DNA of 64,000 bases from the NCBI GenBank assembly GCA_026008535.1, contig BRKX01000006.1:44256664-44320663 (forward strand), written 5' to 3'. The notes beneath the pieces were generated by a model. It did not search any database. It saw nothing but the letters and a program-made list of their open reading frames with translations, and was not told the origin of the DNA. Position numbers and translations under genes: made by a program. This DNA comes from Perilla frutescens. Taxonomy: Eukaryota; Streptophyta; Magnoliopsida; Lamiales; Lamiaceae. Positions 44,608-56,496 of this stretch are shown here, piece after piece (the stretch's first letter is position 1; every line of letters begins with the position of its first letter).

Positions 44608-46749
44608 ATGAGATGTAGAGACAGCTATTATAACACTAGAAAGTTACTTTGCGAAGTCGGTTTAGGTTATGAGACAATTGATGCTTGTAGATATGATTGT
44701 GCTATTTTTTATGGAGAACACAAAAATGATATAAGGTGTCCAGTTTGTGAAAGCAATCGCTACATTCGTCAAAAGATTCCGTATAAGAGGTTACGATACT
44801 TTCCAATCACGCCTCGTCTAAAGAGACTTTATTCTTCAAGACACACAGCTAGAGATATGTGTTGGCATAAAGAAGTTCGTAAAGAAGAGCCTGGAGTGTT
44901 ACGTCATCCTGCTGACGGAAAGGCATGGAAATATTTTGATGAGTTATATCCTGATTTTGCTAATGATTCAAGGAATGTACGAATGGGTTTAGCTTTAGAT
45001 GGATTTAACACTTTTAGCAATATAACAACCTCACATAGTATGTGGCCAGTTATTTTGATGCCCTATAACATGCCGCCTTGGTGTACATTGCATAAGAGCA
45101 ACTACTTCTTGACATTATTAATTCCTGGGCCAAAGTCCTCGGGTAAAGATTTTGATGTCTTTTTTAGGCCATTTGTGGATGAACTTAAAGTTTTATGGTT
45201 AAGCGGGGTTCAAAAATATGATGAATATTCGAAATCACAGTTCACTCTTTGTGCAACAGTTTTATGGACAATAAGTGACTTTCCAGCTTATGCATACTTA
45301 TCTGGATGGAGCACTATGGGAAAATTAGCATGTCCAATATGTCTTGAGGACACTCGTTCCAAATGAATTCGTGGAAAACAATGCTACACTGTACATTGAT
45401 GTTTTTTAAGTGAGATGCACTCATGGAGAAAAAGCACAGAGTATGATGAAAAACAAGAAAAAAGAGGGCCACCTCGTCAATTTTCTGGAGATGATATTTT
45501 GTTACAATTGAAAGAGTTACCTACACGTACTCCTGGCGAAGCACCTAATAATGAAGATAGAAAGCGTAAACGCGGTGTAGATGAGTTGAATTGGTCAAAA
45601 AGAAGTATTTTGTATGAACTCCCATCTGGTCAAAGCTATTAATGCGTCACAATCTTGATGTCATGCATATAGAAAAAAATATTTGCGATAATATTCTTGG
45701 GACGTTGTTAAATGATCCCACAAAGTCCAAGGACTCTACAAAAGCACGTTTAGACTTGCAAGATCTCAACATTCGTAAGGAATTATGGCTGAGAGAGAGG
45801 AACGGAAAAGTTGAAAAACCACATGCAAATTATACATTGAGTACAGTCGACTGTAAGAAGTTTTGTGATTTTATAAAGTCAGTTCGCTTACCTGATGGCT
45901 ATGCTTCTAATATCAGTTAGTGTGTGACAGATTCTAACACACTCGGGGGAATGAAAACTCATGATTGTCATGTATTGCTCCAAAAGATACTACCAATGGC
46001 CATTCTTCCATTCTTAGACAAGAAAATACGCGCATCACTAATTGAGGTTTCTGAATTCTTTCAAAAATTATGTGCAAAGACTTTATATGTTAGCGAGCTT
46101 GAGGACATGAAAAAGGGGATTGGTATCTTATTGTGTAAACTTGAAAAAATATTTCCATTGGCATTCTTTACGGTTATGGTTCACTTATGCGTGCATTTAC
46201 CGAAACAAGCTTTGTTAGGAGGACCTGTTAGTCAAAGATGGATGTTTGGTGTTAAACGTCGTATGGGTACATATAAGGGATATGTTCGTAATTTTGCATG
46301 CTCTGATGGCTCTATTTCAGAAGCATATATTGTTGATGAGGCTATTACATTTTTGTCTCGCTATTTACATAATATCGAGACAAGATTCACTCGTCTAGAA
46401 CGTAATTGAGATGTACTTATTACAACATACTCAATTGAGTTATTCAATAATAAGATTCGCACATTGGGAGCACCTACATTTGGACTATTAGGGTATTATC
46501 ATAATGTGGTGCAGTGATATCTTCTCAATAATTGTGGAGATGAAGTTAATATTTATATCAAGTGAGTTACCCATATTTTCATATTTATAAAATTTATTTA
46601 TAATTTCATTGATCTCACTTATTTTTTCTTGCAGCGAGCATAAAGAAGTTTTGCGGTCTAGAAATATAAGAGAAGAAGATTATGATGCAATTCAAAAAAG
46701 TGAATTTCCTATTTGGTTCAAGAAAAAGGTAAATATATATTTACAATGT

Positions 46750-46812
<63 letters not shown>

Positions 46813-47672
46813 CTCTAATTTTTTTTTATTACTTACAGATGGCTATTCTTAAAGTCAACAATGATCCAAGGACAACTGATGATTTATATGCACTTTCACA
46901 ATTTTCGGATGATTGTTACATGAGTTGGTCTAGTTGTGTTGTTAATGGTGTAAGATTTCGTTGCAAGGAATGTGATGACAAGTTTAAGACACAATGTAGT
47001 GGAGTTTGTACGTGGGGTGGTGATGAGAATGATGATATCATGTACTATGGCGTTGTACTTGAAATTTTAGAACTGGATTTTATCTTCTAAAGAAAGGTAT
47101 TCTTGTTTCACTGCAAATGGTACAATATCGATCCGAAGAAGAAAAGAATGTTAGTTGATAACAACTTAACATCGATTGATATTACATCCGAATGGTATGC
47201 AGATGAGCCATTTATTTTGGCCACACAAGCTCAGCAAGTGTTTTATTTGAATGATATGTCTCGAGGAAAGAATTGGATGATTGTACAAAAAGTAAATCAT
47301 CGTAATATTTTTGATATAGTTGAACGTGATGATGAAGAGACTGCAACTAATGATGTTTTTCAAGAGGACGATTCAAATGAGTTGCCACCTTTTAATCCAA
47401 TAGAAGAGTTGGTGGACATATCTTTATTAGTTAGGGAAGATATTGATCTAGTAACCGTACCTCGTGAGGTGGTGATTAAATTGCGTACTGATAAGTCGAA
47501 TCTTAATGATAATAAGATGGAGGATATTGAAGATTACGACGATGATGGAAGACCCTTTGTTAATAATGAATCTATTTTAGAATCCAAGACGAATGATGAC
47601 TCTAGCGATGACCATGATGATGATGATGATTTTGCCGACTCATGTAAGTTATCCTATATTATAAATCTTTAA
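44608..47672 (+). pseudogene. CACTA1 TNP2 transposase gene, N-terminus missing, several stops
   Basis: TNP2 is the CACTA transposase. The Transposase_21 domain runs from the start to about 45365 (GLGYETIDACRYDCAIFY, RHTARDMCWHK, LALDGFNTFSN, SDFPAYAYLSGWSTMGKLAC). It continues after stops with HNLDVMHIEKNICDNILGTL (45650-45710), then DUF4218 (MKTHDCHVLLQKILP ... GGPVSQRWMFGVKRRMG, 45950-46270). Introns carry GT-AG borders, one with a TAA microsatellite (46751-46813). Then comes DUF4216 (YYGVVLEILEL, FHCKWYNIDP) and an acidic tail to 47650. Stops occur at 45364, 45406, 45918, 46407 and 47088, for example. The usual N-terminal Transpos_assoc zinc domain is not found. Confidence 0.85.
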
Positions 47673-50600
47673 ATTCAAGTTCATGAATTGTGTTCTAATT
47701 ATTAAAACCTTTTATAATAGAGAGTTGTTACATGACTACAAAAGATGCGGACATGGCGCAAATGTTGTTGCTCTCTCCACCGTATTACATTCCGGTTAGA
47801 CCTAAAATTATATGCAAATTACTTGTTCGTTTTAATTTTTTGTATTTAAGAAAATTAATTCTCTTAAATTCTTTCTTTTTCTTTTTATAATTTATTCACA
47901 TCAATGCAATTACAAGTTAAATTTAATAGCTGGTGTATTTTAAAGAAAAAAAATATCTCATTTCATTCTTATAAATATAATTAAATTAAAATTAAAATTA
48001 TTAGTATAATAAAGAATTTCATATTAAATATAGGGTAATTTTCTATGTTGGTGGATAATGAAATAAATTATTTGTCCCCTCACCCAATTAAAAGGTTAAA
48101 TTTTTTTAATATGCTCTCATTATAAATTTTTAATTTTTATTTCTCACTTATTTTTTAATAAAAACCTCCAATTTCCTTTCAAATACTAATATACTATATA
48201 TGCATGTAAAAGGATAATATTTTTATTCTTTTCTCAGCAAATAGTCAATATTAAATAATATAATATTCAACAAAAATACGTTATAAAGAATAAAGGAGCA
48301 AAAATACCAAATACAACACAAAAATAATTTTGGTTTAGTCCAACTCGGGAAACTAAAAAGTGAAAAATTTAAAATTTCGCGGAAATTTAAATGTAAAAAT
48401 TACTGCACTGCTACGTGATATACATCCCCGATATCTCCTCAAACCACCCACCGCTCATAAAGTAAATCTGACCTTAGTTCACCATATTCACTGCCATCAA
48501 ATTTGGGTTCTAGAATTACGCAACTCTCCATAGCTAAATCGGTCTTCCTCTATCATCTCTAATATAAAATTTCTCTAATTTCTCTTAAACTTTTGTGATT
48601 CAGAAATCAGACTTCTTTTATTTTCAAAATTTTCGATCTGATGCTATTGTTATTTTGCTAAAAAGATATTGGGAAGATGCCGCTCTTTCTAGTTGCATAT
48701 ATATGGCAAAGAATTTAGAGCTATACCAGCGAAAGAAATTGGGGCAAATTCAGTTTCTTTAGGAGTCGAATCTACTCATGTGAAGTCACATGAGTCGCGA
48801 TCTGCTGCTAGCTCTGTAAGACCTCCACACAAGCCCTCGGTCATCGAGCCGATCTTGTCCGCTCAAAAGGACACAACCCTGGTTAGCCTTCCGAATTCTA
48901 CCCCCGATACCACAAAGATCATTGCCCAGCCACCGCTGGTCAATTGAACAAAATGGAGAAAATTCGATTAAGGAGGGAAACAAGAGAGAATAAAAGGGAA
49001 GTTTCTATAGAGTTTTATTTTCTTTTCTGAATTAAAATTGTACAATTTTGCTTATTTGGTGCTAAGTTTTGCATATGGTCGAGTCTGCATATATTTTTGA
49101 ATTTTGAATATCTATTTCATGTCCATTCTTATTTAACTTTTCTGTTTTTATATATGTTCTCAAAGTGAGATCAGAGAATGCATGTATTCTCTATATTTGG
49201 AAGTGCAAGTATTAACTACAGTTTATGCGTGATACATGTTTGATAAAATGTTATTTCAATAATTTGTAACAATGATGAATTATAGAACTTGGTTGATAGC
49301 AACAAACCCACCAAATTATGGTTGACCTTGTGAGCTTTCGTGTGTTGAGGCACTAGCTGTAGCTTTGATCATATGGTGCTAAACTTGAGCCTTTATGCAT
49401 CAATGGTTTCTTCTCTATACTTTTTGGCTTCTTTAATTGCCTAGAAATATTTCTAGTTAATTTTCTTCACTGTTGTTTAAATTTCTGGTTGTATTAGCTT
49501 TAACTTTCCAGAAACATTTGGATTCTGCGGTGGCAATATGGTTTTAGGACAATTTAATTATTGCGATTGTCATCATAGTTTATTAGTATCTAGTCAGTGA
49601 CTTTTCAGTTCAGTGGACATCACCTTGGCATACTAGTATTCTTATTTGTGCTTGGCATACAACTGCAATCAATCAACTCATCTATTTTGATTTTCTTGCA
49701 GGCTTTCTATTTTGCCTCTATTGTAGATGGAATTTTCTTTTCCTAGTGATACACCAGCTCCCCAAGATTTTAGCAGCAACAGTGAGTCAGTGACGACTCA
49801 AAATATCCCAACTCACAACAATTCGGGTGATTTTTCTTTGAATGATATGAAAATGTGCTTGAATAAATTTCTAAGTATTGAAGACATAGGTAAAATAACT
49901 TGTGACTTTTCAGCTGGAAACAATAACAAATGTGATATGGTGATGGAAGATGAATGCAAGGACTGAGATAAGTCCAGATATAATCTTCTTAAGTCCACAT
50001 CATGTGTTAAAGGAATGTGGATTGAGGAAGATCGACGGGAGGATGATAGAACTTTTGAAGCAAATAGCTGCGAGAAGTCTGTTCACAAATGTTATTCACC
50101 TCCTGAATCTCTAGCTGTAAGTTTTTATTCTGACCTATTTGCAACTATGATCAGTTTTTTGTAACTTCTCAAAGATATATCATGTGAAATTGGATCTCTT
50201 TTCTGTCAAGTAACATCATATGCTGAATTTTGTCAGGCTATTTATTGTATTCTACTGACAGGTCTTGAATTATGCCTTAATGGAATTACAGTGCTTGTTC
50301 ATTGGGTCATGTAATCCTAGAAAGTGGGCATCCATCTTATTTCTCTGAGAGTATATTTTCTACTGAGTAACTGGAATCTTTTCTTTGATTTCCAACATCA
50401 GGTAGAAATGAGATATCTCTTGAAAGCAATTCTGGACATGGATATCTGACTTCTTCTTTGATCTCATGTGCTCACATTAATTCGTGAGGTTCTACTTTCG
50501 TATAAAGGATCCTTTTTCTTTTCCTTTTTAATCAAAATTATGGCATGATGATTTTTTGTGGACAGTTCTACAGGCAAGTATATGTCTTGTCTTTCTTTTC

Positions 50601-52090
50601 TAAGTTTTTTGTTTTGTTTTTGTGAATTTTTCATTTCTAAGTTTTTTTTTCAATGTTCTTGCTTACCTTATTTACTCCAGTGGTAGTGGAAAAAGCACTG
50701 GATTTCTCCTGGCATATCGCATCACATCAATCCCTGTTGGATATTTTTTTAGTTTTTCTTGAGGAACGTTTCTAGTTCGATTCAAGTCGTGGCGACTATG
50801 TTGTAATGTTTTCCTGAATAGTGTTTGTTCTTTCACAATCCAAGGTACAAGTTATCAAGACTTGCACATCTGCCACCTATTATTGGTTTGTGTAAGTTAC
50901 AACATAAAGCCTTCTGCAATCTTTTTCTATTATTTTTAGTAAGTTCTTGTTGCCATGACTTATCATATTACTTGATAATGATATAAATTTCTCGATTATG
51001 ATTTGTTATTGATTTTCTGTTAGAGATGACTCTATTTGGCATCATGGATGGTGTTACAGTGATCATTTCATTGCAACAGTCAAAGGGGCTACTCGGATAG
51101 TCCATTTTACAAACAAATTGCAACTACTTCTTGTATTGTGTAATGTCTTCCATCAGAGAGATGAGGTAAAATTTCTAGGTAATATGATTGGTCGAATTTG
51201 TTATGCAAGTAGTGATGTTATAAGCTACTAAAATTCTTGGATTCTATCAAAGATGACATTTTCTCAAAGTACTATCACCTTTAAAAATCAAATTTCTGCA
51301 AAATATTGTGAAATAAAACTAATAGTGGCAATTTCATGATGTAAAACATGTTTATGTGCTAGCAACTGTTTCATTGATGAGGGATTATGGACATGTTTAT
51401 GTTGTTATATAGTACTATAGTGCATGAACATTATTGATAATACCATCTTGAATTGTTCTGTCTGTCTTTTGCTTAACTTTTGCGAATATCATCTACATAC
51501 ATTCTTTCAGAATATGATGATAGCTCCCATGTGGCTTGAGATTTATTTCCATTTTTTGTTCATGTTTCTGGGATGATATGTCTGATCTTGCTGGATGATT
51601 TTGTTCTAAATTATAAGATAAAACCTTATGCACCATCTTTGTCTTGCTTTCTTTTGGTGAAACCAATGGGATTGTATTTGTTATCTATCATTTACACGAC
51701 TTTGTCTATCTTTGCAGACAAGTGAACAATTGGTGGTGCAACCAGAATGTTATAAGTTTGGGGTCCGAGTTGATAATTTGTAGCATCAATTTCAATACCT
51801 CAATGTGTTTATCCTTGGATTGTTACAATAAAGTTATTTGTAATTCGTGTTTAGACAATGCCAATTTACTTTGGTTTTATTGAACAAAGTTAGTAAAATA
51901 TATATCTATTTATGATTTTGATATATTGTCTTCAATTTATAATTGTATTAATTTTTCAACATACTGACCCTGATATGATATATAATGATTCATATATATA
52001 CGTATATTTTTAGCAATTGTAATTTGAAAATAAAAAATAATAATATTCACAAATAAGGTATATTTTAAATGTACAAAAAAATTATTATTT
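47673..52090. other. CACTA1 extra segment with host-gene-like exon and intron texture, origin unknown
   Basis: About 4.4 kb between the TNP2 gene and the right subterminal repeats has no transposon motif. It looks like plant gene sequence: a 5' UTR-like stretch (48470-48690), then an open stretch 48693-48947 (KEFRAIPAKEIGANSVSLGV, Ser/Pro-rich), long T-rich intron-like DNA, an open stretch 49727-49966 (MEFSFPSDTPAPQDFSSNSE) continuing after a TGA to about 50118 with donor GTAAGTTT, and an exon-like piece near 51025-51165 (DSIWHHGWCYSDHFIATVKG). I do not recognise the gene. A captured host fragment is the likeliest reading. Confidence 0.45.
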
Positions 52091-52486
52091 TAATATTATA
52101 AATTACAAAAAAAATGCCCACCCATAATTTGCAATTTATACCCACACATAAAAAATGTCAAATGCCACATGTTGTTACATGTCATGTGCCACGTGGGATG
52201 ATGTGGCGCCACATCATCAATGTAGTCATGGCGCCACATCATCAATGTAGTCAGCAAACATGTTTAGACACATATAATTTATACTTTTAATGACATATAT
52301 ATGTGTAGGTAAAACTCATTGATTTATCCACACATATATATATGTGTGGGTAAAAATCTTTTCCTGCGGAAATATAACCACACATGTTGACATTTATATT
52401 ATGTGTGGCTAAAATGTTTTACTTACACATAAGTGTATTTTTAGCCACATTTAAATGTGTGGTTAAGAGGTTGAATTTTTGTAGTG
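52091..52486. repeat. CACTA1 right subterminal repeats
   Basis: Palindromic units with CCACACATA and TATGTGTGGG lie near 52118, 52270, 52320, 52376 and 52432, as at the left end. A 38-bp direct repeat containing GGCGCCACATCATCAATGTA occurs at about 52203-52250. The element ends TTTTTGTAGTG. Confidence 0.8.
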
Positions 52487-52489
52487 GGA

Positions 52490-53343
52490 ACTGTGTATGT
52501 TAGGGATAAGATTTATAAGTTTTCCCCTAATATTATTAACACATTCCTTGAATTGGGCAATGAGGACACAATCATGTCGTTGGACTTGATTGATGATGTG
52601 GTGAAGGTAATTACTGGAGGTCTTGTTCAATCCTGGATGAACAAAGTGGCTGCCTCCAAACTTACCTTCTTCTACACAGTGCTGTTTAAACTTACTATGT
52701 GTAATTGGCTTCCCACATCGAATGCTTCTGTTCTCACAGTTGATCAGGCAATCCTTCTGTACAAGATGGAGACACATCTGCCCTTCAACCTTGGCGCTTA
52801 CATTTTTGATGCAATTATGAAGGCAGCTTCTAAATCTAGTCCTTCCAATGTGCTTCATTTTCCATGTTTAATCTTTGCTATTCTCAAGAGTCAAGGGTTA
52901 AAGGAGAGCAAGAAGAAACTAGTGGTTGAGCTGCCCTCACTATCCATTTAAAAGCCCAATGGGAATGATGATAGGATCATTGACCTCCCTTATCATCCAG
53001 CAGCTGCCAAACAGGAGACTCAATCTCCCAATGTTACTCCTGCTTCCTCCCAGTCTACTGCAGGTCCTGATGTTGAACCTGATGTTGCCGTCATGCCCGC
53101 TATCCCAATTGTGATGATGCATTTGGAGACACTTTAACATCAAATTGACCAGCTGGATCGGACGATTACTCATCTCACTGCTATGCGCGATGTCTTCATT
53201 ACTCTCCTTTCTACACAAAAAGGGGGAGTATCTGATGATGGAGATGGAGATGAAGGTGATGTTGGAACGAGTCACGCAGCTGATGTCACGGTTAAAGGCA
53301 AGGGGAGGAAGACTGCAGCAAGGGGGAAGATGAAGATGATTTG
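52490..53343 (+). pseudogene. Extra post-pol ORF of the Sirevirus, C-terminal part
   Basis: Continues the frame of 39866-40573 right after the GGA target repeat (TVYVRDKIYKFSPNIINTFL). It keeps the family pattern: a stretch equivalent to Y-x-F-S-P-x-x-I-N, then VTGG-W region, NWLPTSNASVLTVDQAILLY, and HLPFNLGAYIFDAI. After a TAA at 52949-52951 and TAA at 53137-53139 the same frame stays open: a Pro/Ser-rich linker, a heptad-like stretch (HQIDQLDRTITHLTAM) and a basic end (KGKGRKTAARGKMKMI). The total protein would be about 520 residues. Its function is unknown; it is not clearly a membrane (env) protein, since I see no signal peptide or transmembrane segment. Confidence 0.7.
53216..53228 (+). 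other. Polypurine-like motif inside the extra ORF
   Basis: AAAAAGGGGGAG occurs about 0.64 kb (CACTA2 excluded) before the 3' LTR. Sireviruses are known for repeated PPT-like motifs upstream of the true one. Confidence 0.5.
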
Positions 53344-53508
53344 AAGCTACATTTGTTACAGCTTCTGTTTTTACAAAAACTGTTTTATTTTTCCAAACAA
53401 TGTTTATTATGTTTTCTTTATGTGCTGGACACATTTAAGATGCTTGATGCATCTTTATTTTATTTTGATGTGTGTGCTGGACACACTTCTACTTTGATAT
53501 GCTTTTAA

Positions 53509-53740
53509 CACTACTAGAAATTTGCCTTTTTTCCAGCGTAATATTCCAGCGGACCCGTGTACCGATGGAATTTAATAAAATTCCAGCAGAAATTCCAACG
53601 GGCCCGTTTGCCGCTGGAATTAAAATGAAATTCCAGCAGGAATTCCAGCAAACCCGTATTACCGCTGGAAATTCTATATGAAGAACTAACATTCTAGCGA
53701 GAATTCCTGCAGACTCGACACACCGCTGGAATAAATTTTA
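53509..53740. repeat. CACTA2 left subterminal repeats
   Basis: Near-palindromic units of the form AATTCCAGCR ... CCGCTGGAATT follow each other at roughly 40-55 bases. Probable binding sites of the CACTA2 TnpA-type protein. Confidence 0.8.
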
Positions 53741-56496
53741 ATTCGGGCCTAATTTTAGAGTGTTTCAAAATCTCGCTTTAAATTACACTAATTTACCCTA
53801 ATTTCAATTTTCCCCCAATTTTAATTTTCACTTCCAATTCCTCTTTTTTCAACGCCGTTCTACCACTTTATTCACTTCCAAAGCCCTGGCGCCATCGTAG
53901 AAGATCTCCACGCTATATTTGCCTCGTCTTCTCGTCAAAGAAGATATCGCGCTATGTTTCCGTGAGGGAAGAAGACTGTGAAAGAGGTCATCTGTCCTCT
54001 CTCTCTCTTTTCGCCATTTTTTCTGTTGTGTTGCAAGAAAGCTTTTTTTTTCCTCTTTCTTTCTCATTTGGGTATAATTTCTTCTTGATTTTCTGATTTT
54101 CATCTCAATTATCTCTGGAGTAGTAAGTAGGATGGATTGATGTTCAAGATTCAAGACTTTTGGCAAATGTTCATATTGGTAGGCAGCGCAGTTCTTCGTC
54201 TCTCAAGTAAGTTTGCATATTGATGAGCTGCAATCATATAGTGGTATTTGTGCTACGATTCTGTTTCTGCGTCTATTTATATTTGTAATTGTGACTTTCC
54301 TTACCTTTTCATCTGTTTTAGTGTATTGCAGTTCTCATATTTTTAGGAAATAGAAAGGCCCATCTAACTTCCAATTAGCAATAGTATGGAATCGTGTGAT
54401 CATAACTTTATCAAACTTTGAATTACATTCATTAACTTACCAGCAAGACTTCTTTAAATTGAAAATGCAGACTTGAAATTCTGAAAAAGAAAGTAATTAC
54501 CTTGATTGGCTATTCATCTTTGTGTTCCCTGTAGCCCGACATAATGAATCTTGCAGAAGGTATGAAGCCATCTCTTCCTTTGTCCTCACCTCTGACTCTG
54601 TAACACCAGCTAGCATAATTCCTCCACTTACCCTTTCTCTAATTTGAATGGGAACTCTTGCAGGCCCTGTAGTCTTGCAGATTTAGAAGTAATAATCTAT
54701 GAACTAGCCTTTACCCGTTTTCATATTTTTTTCTGGATTTCTTTTGATTAACAAAAGAAATTCCATCTTTTTGATCAGTACCAAAATTTATTTACATGCA
54801 ACTAAGTGAATGTTCTGAGAGGTAATGAACAATTCAGAGGGATTTTAGTGGAGAATTTGTAGAATTAACTAGTATTTATAAGAATTAGGAAAATTGATTA
54901 TTGAGAAATTGGAAACCTTTTTTTGTGATAGTTGTGGTGCTGTAGCCACAGCCGTCATATTGATACATTTGGACAATATATAAATTGAAAAAATTAAATA
55001 ACAAAAACCAGTAGGCATGTATGTGTATGGCGCTTTACACCCAACTTATTTAAGTCATATGATTCAATAACTTTTGATGCTTTCTTTATGCAATAGTGAT
55101 CCAAGTAATGTTAAAAGGCTGTACATCATCAGGACCAATTAATTAGAACTAAAAAATAGTGACAGTAAATCACTTTTCTCTATCTCAACTTGTACAAATA
55201 TCCTCCAAATATTTCTCTCCCCCTATTACTTACCCTTTTGAGATTCTGCATCAGCTTGGTAGTTAAGAGTGTATGAAGTGGTTCTTAATTTACATTAGAA
55301 ATACACGGTAGACACTAGGTTGAAAAAGGAATTGTTACCCAGGAGAAAAAATTGTAAACTGGGAGTTTCTCATTAGGTACTAATGAAATGTTTATGTGAT
55401 GTAATACAGGTAAAACCAATCTTTCATTTTCTATTTTTTTATCATCTTCAACAAGAAGCCTTTTTTTTATCTGTATGTATATGCATATGTATATATGTGT
55501 GTTTGTACAGTTTTCTCTCTCTCTGCTCTTCTTTTCTTTATGTCTCTTTAATTTCTTGAGTTTGCCCTATTTTTTATGGTTGATTCAAGATAACAGTATA
55601 TGTATGTAATATATATGTATATGTTAGGACTTTTTGATGCAAAGGGAGATTATAATAATTTCATTTTATTACAATTTGAATATTGCAGGGCTCTCTCGAA
55701 CAGAATTATGCTATTATGTTGCTTCATTTTCTATAGTCAACACAACATTTTCCATCACTGCCTTCTGCCTTATGATTTGAGCACTACTCCTAAAAATTAA
55801 GCCATCATATTTCGCCTATCCTACAGAGGTAAATACCCCCTCTCTCTCTCTCTTGATTTATGTGTGTGGCAGGGGTGTGTAAAAAGCATGTTGGATTGGA
55901 TATTTGGATGTGAAGTGAAAGTAAATTTTGAATTAGTTTTCTGAATCGAAACACAACCAAAAGTATGCGAGTGTATAAAAAAAATCTGCAGTTTGCAAGT
56001 CTATAACTCTATTTATAATCTGCATATGACCCAGAAATTCTGCATTTGGAAATTAATATCGTCCATGATTATGCGTTTATCTCATTTCTTGTTGCGTCTC
56101 TAGACTTTAATTTTTGGTTTACCAGTCACAATTATTGTGTATTTGTTACTCCTCACCTACTGCTGCAGTAAGCCTGACCAATTTGTTAAGGATTTTCCTC
56201 TAGTTAATCCTTAATATTGTTACAACTTGAAATCGATATATGGCAGCACTGCATTAATTTGCCTTATTTGAACTATTATGTGGATAAATAATTCAATACA
56301 GTGAATGAAATAGCAGCAGAGGTAGTGATTAAGAAATAATTCATTATTTATTGTTTAATTGGGTAGTGACTAGACTATTATTTTTATTTTAATGTATATA
56401 AGTTACTGTTAACATATATATGTATATAATGAATAAGCTAACTATTATATATATATATAATGAATAAGCTAACTATTTTCAATTATTTCAATATAG
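53741..56496. other. CACTA2 5' region, probable leader exon and intron, no protein gene seen
   Basis: The stretch around 53870-54010 looks like a UTR exon with CT-rich leader. From 54010 to 56490 the DNA is T-rich and intron-like. The plus ORF at 55600-55800 and the minus ORF at 53849-54166 show no domain. There is a short duplicate TGAATAAGCTAACTATT at 56429-56445 and 56459-56475. Origin from a host gene cannot be ruled out. Confidence 0.4.

Larger units (their letters stand above)
40574..52486. mobile_element. CACTA1: En/Spm-type DNA transposon inserted in the Sirevirus extra ORF
   Basis: 11.9 kb, flanked by 3-bp target repeats GGA (40571-40573 and 52487-52489), the CACTA target size. The right end, read inward, is CACTACAAAAATT. 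The left end is CTACAAGAAATT, apparently lacking the first two bases. It contains palindromic subterminal units at both ends, a minus-strand Transposase_24 gene, a plus-strand TNP2 gene and a long host-like segment. Removing it restores the Sirevirus reading frame exactly, which proves the limits. Confidence 0.93.
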
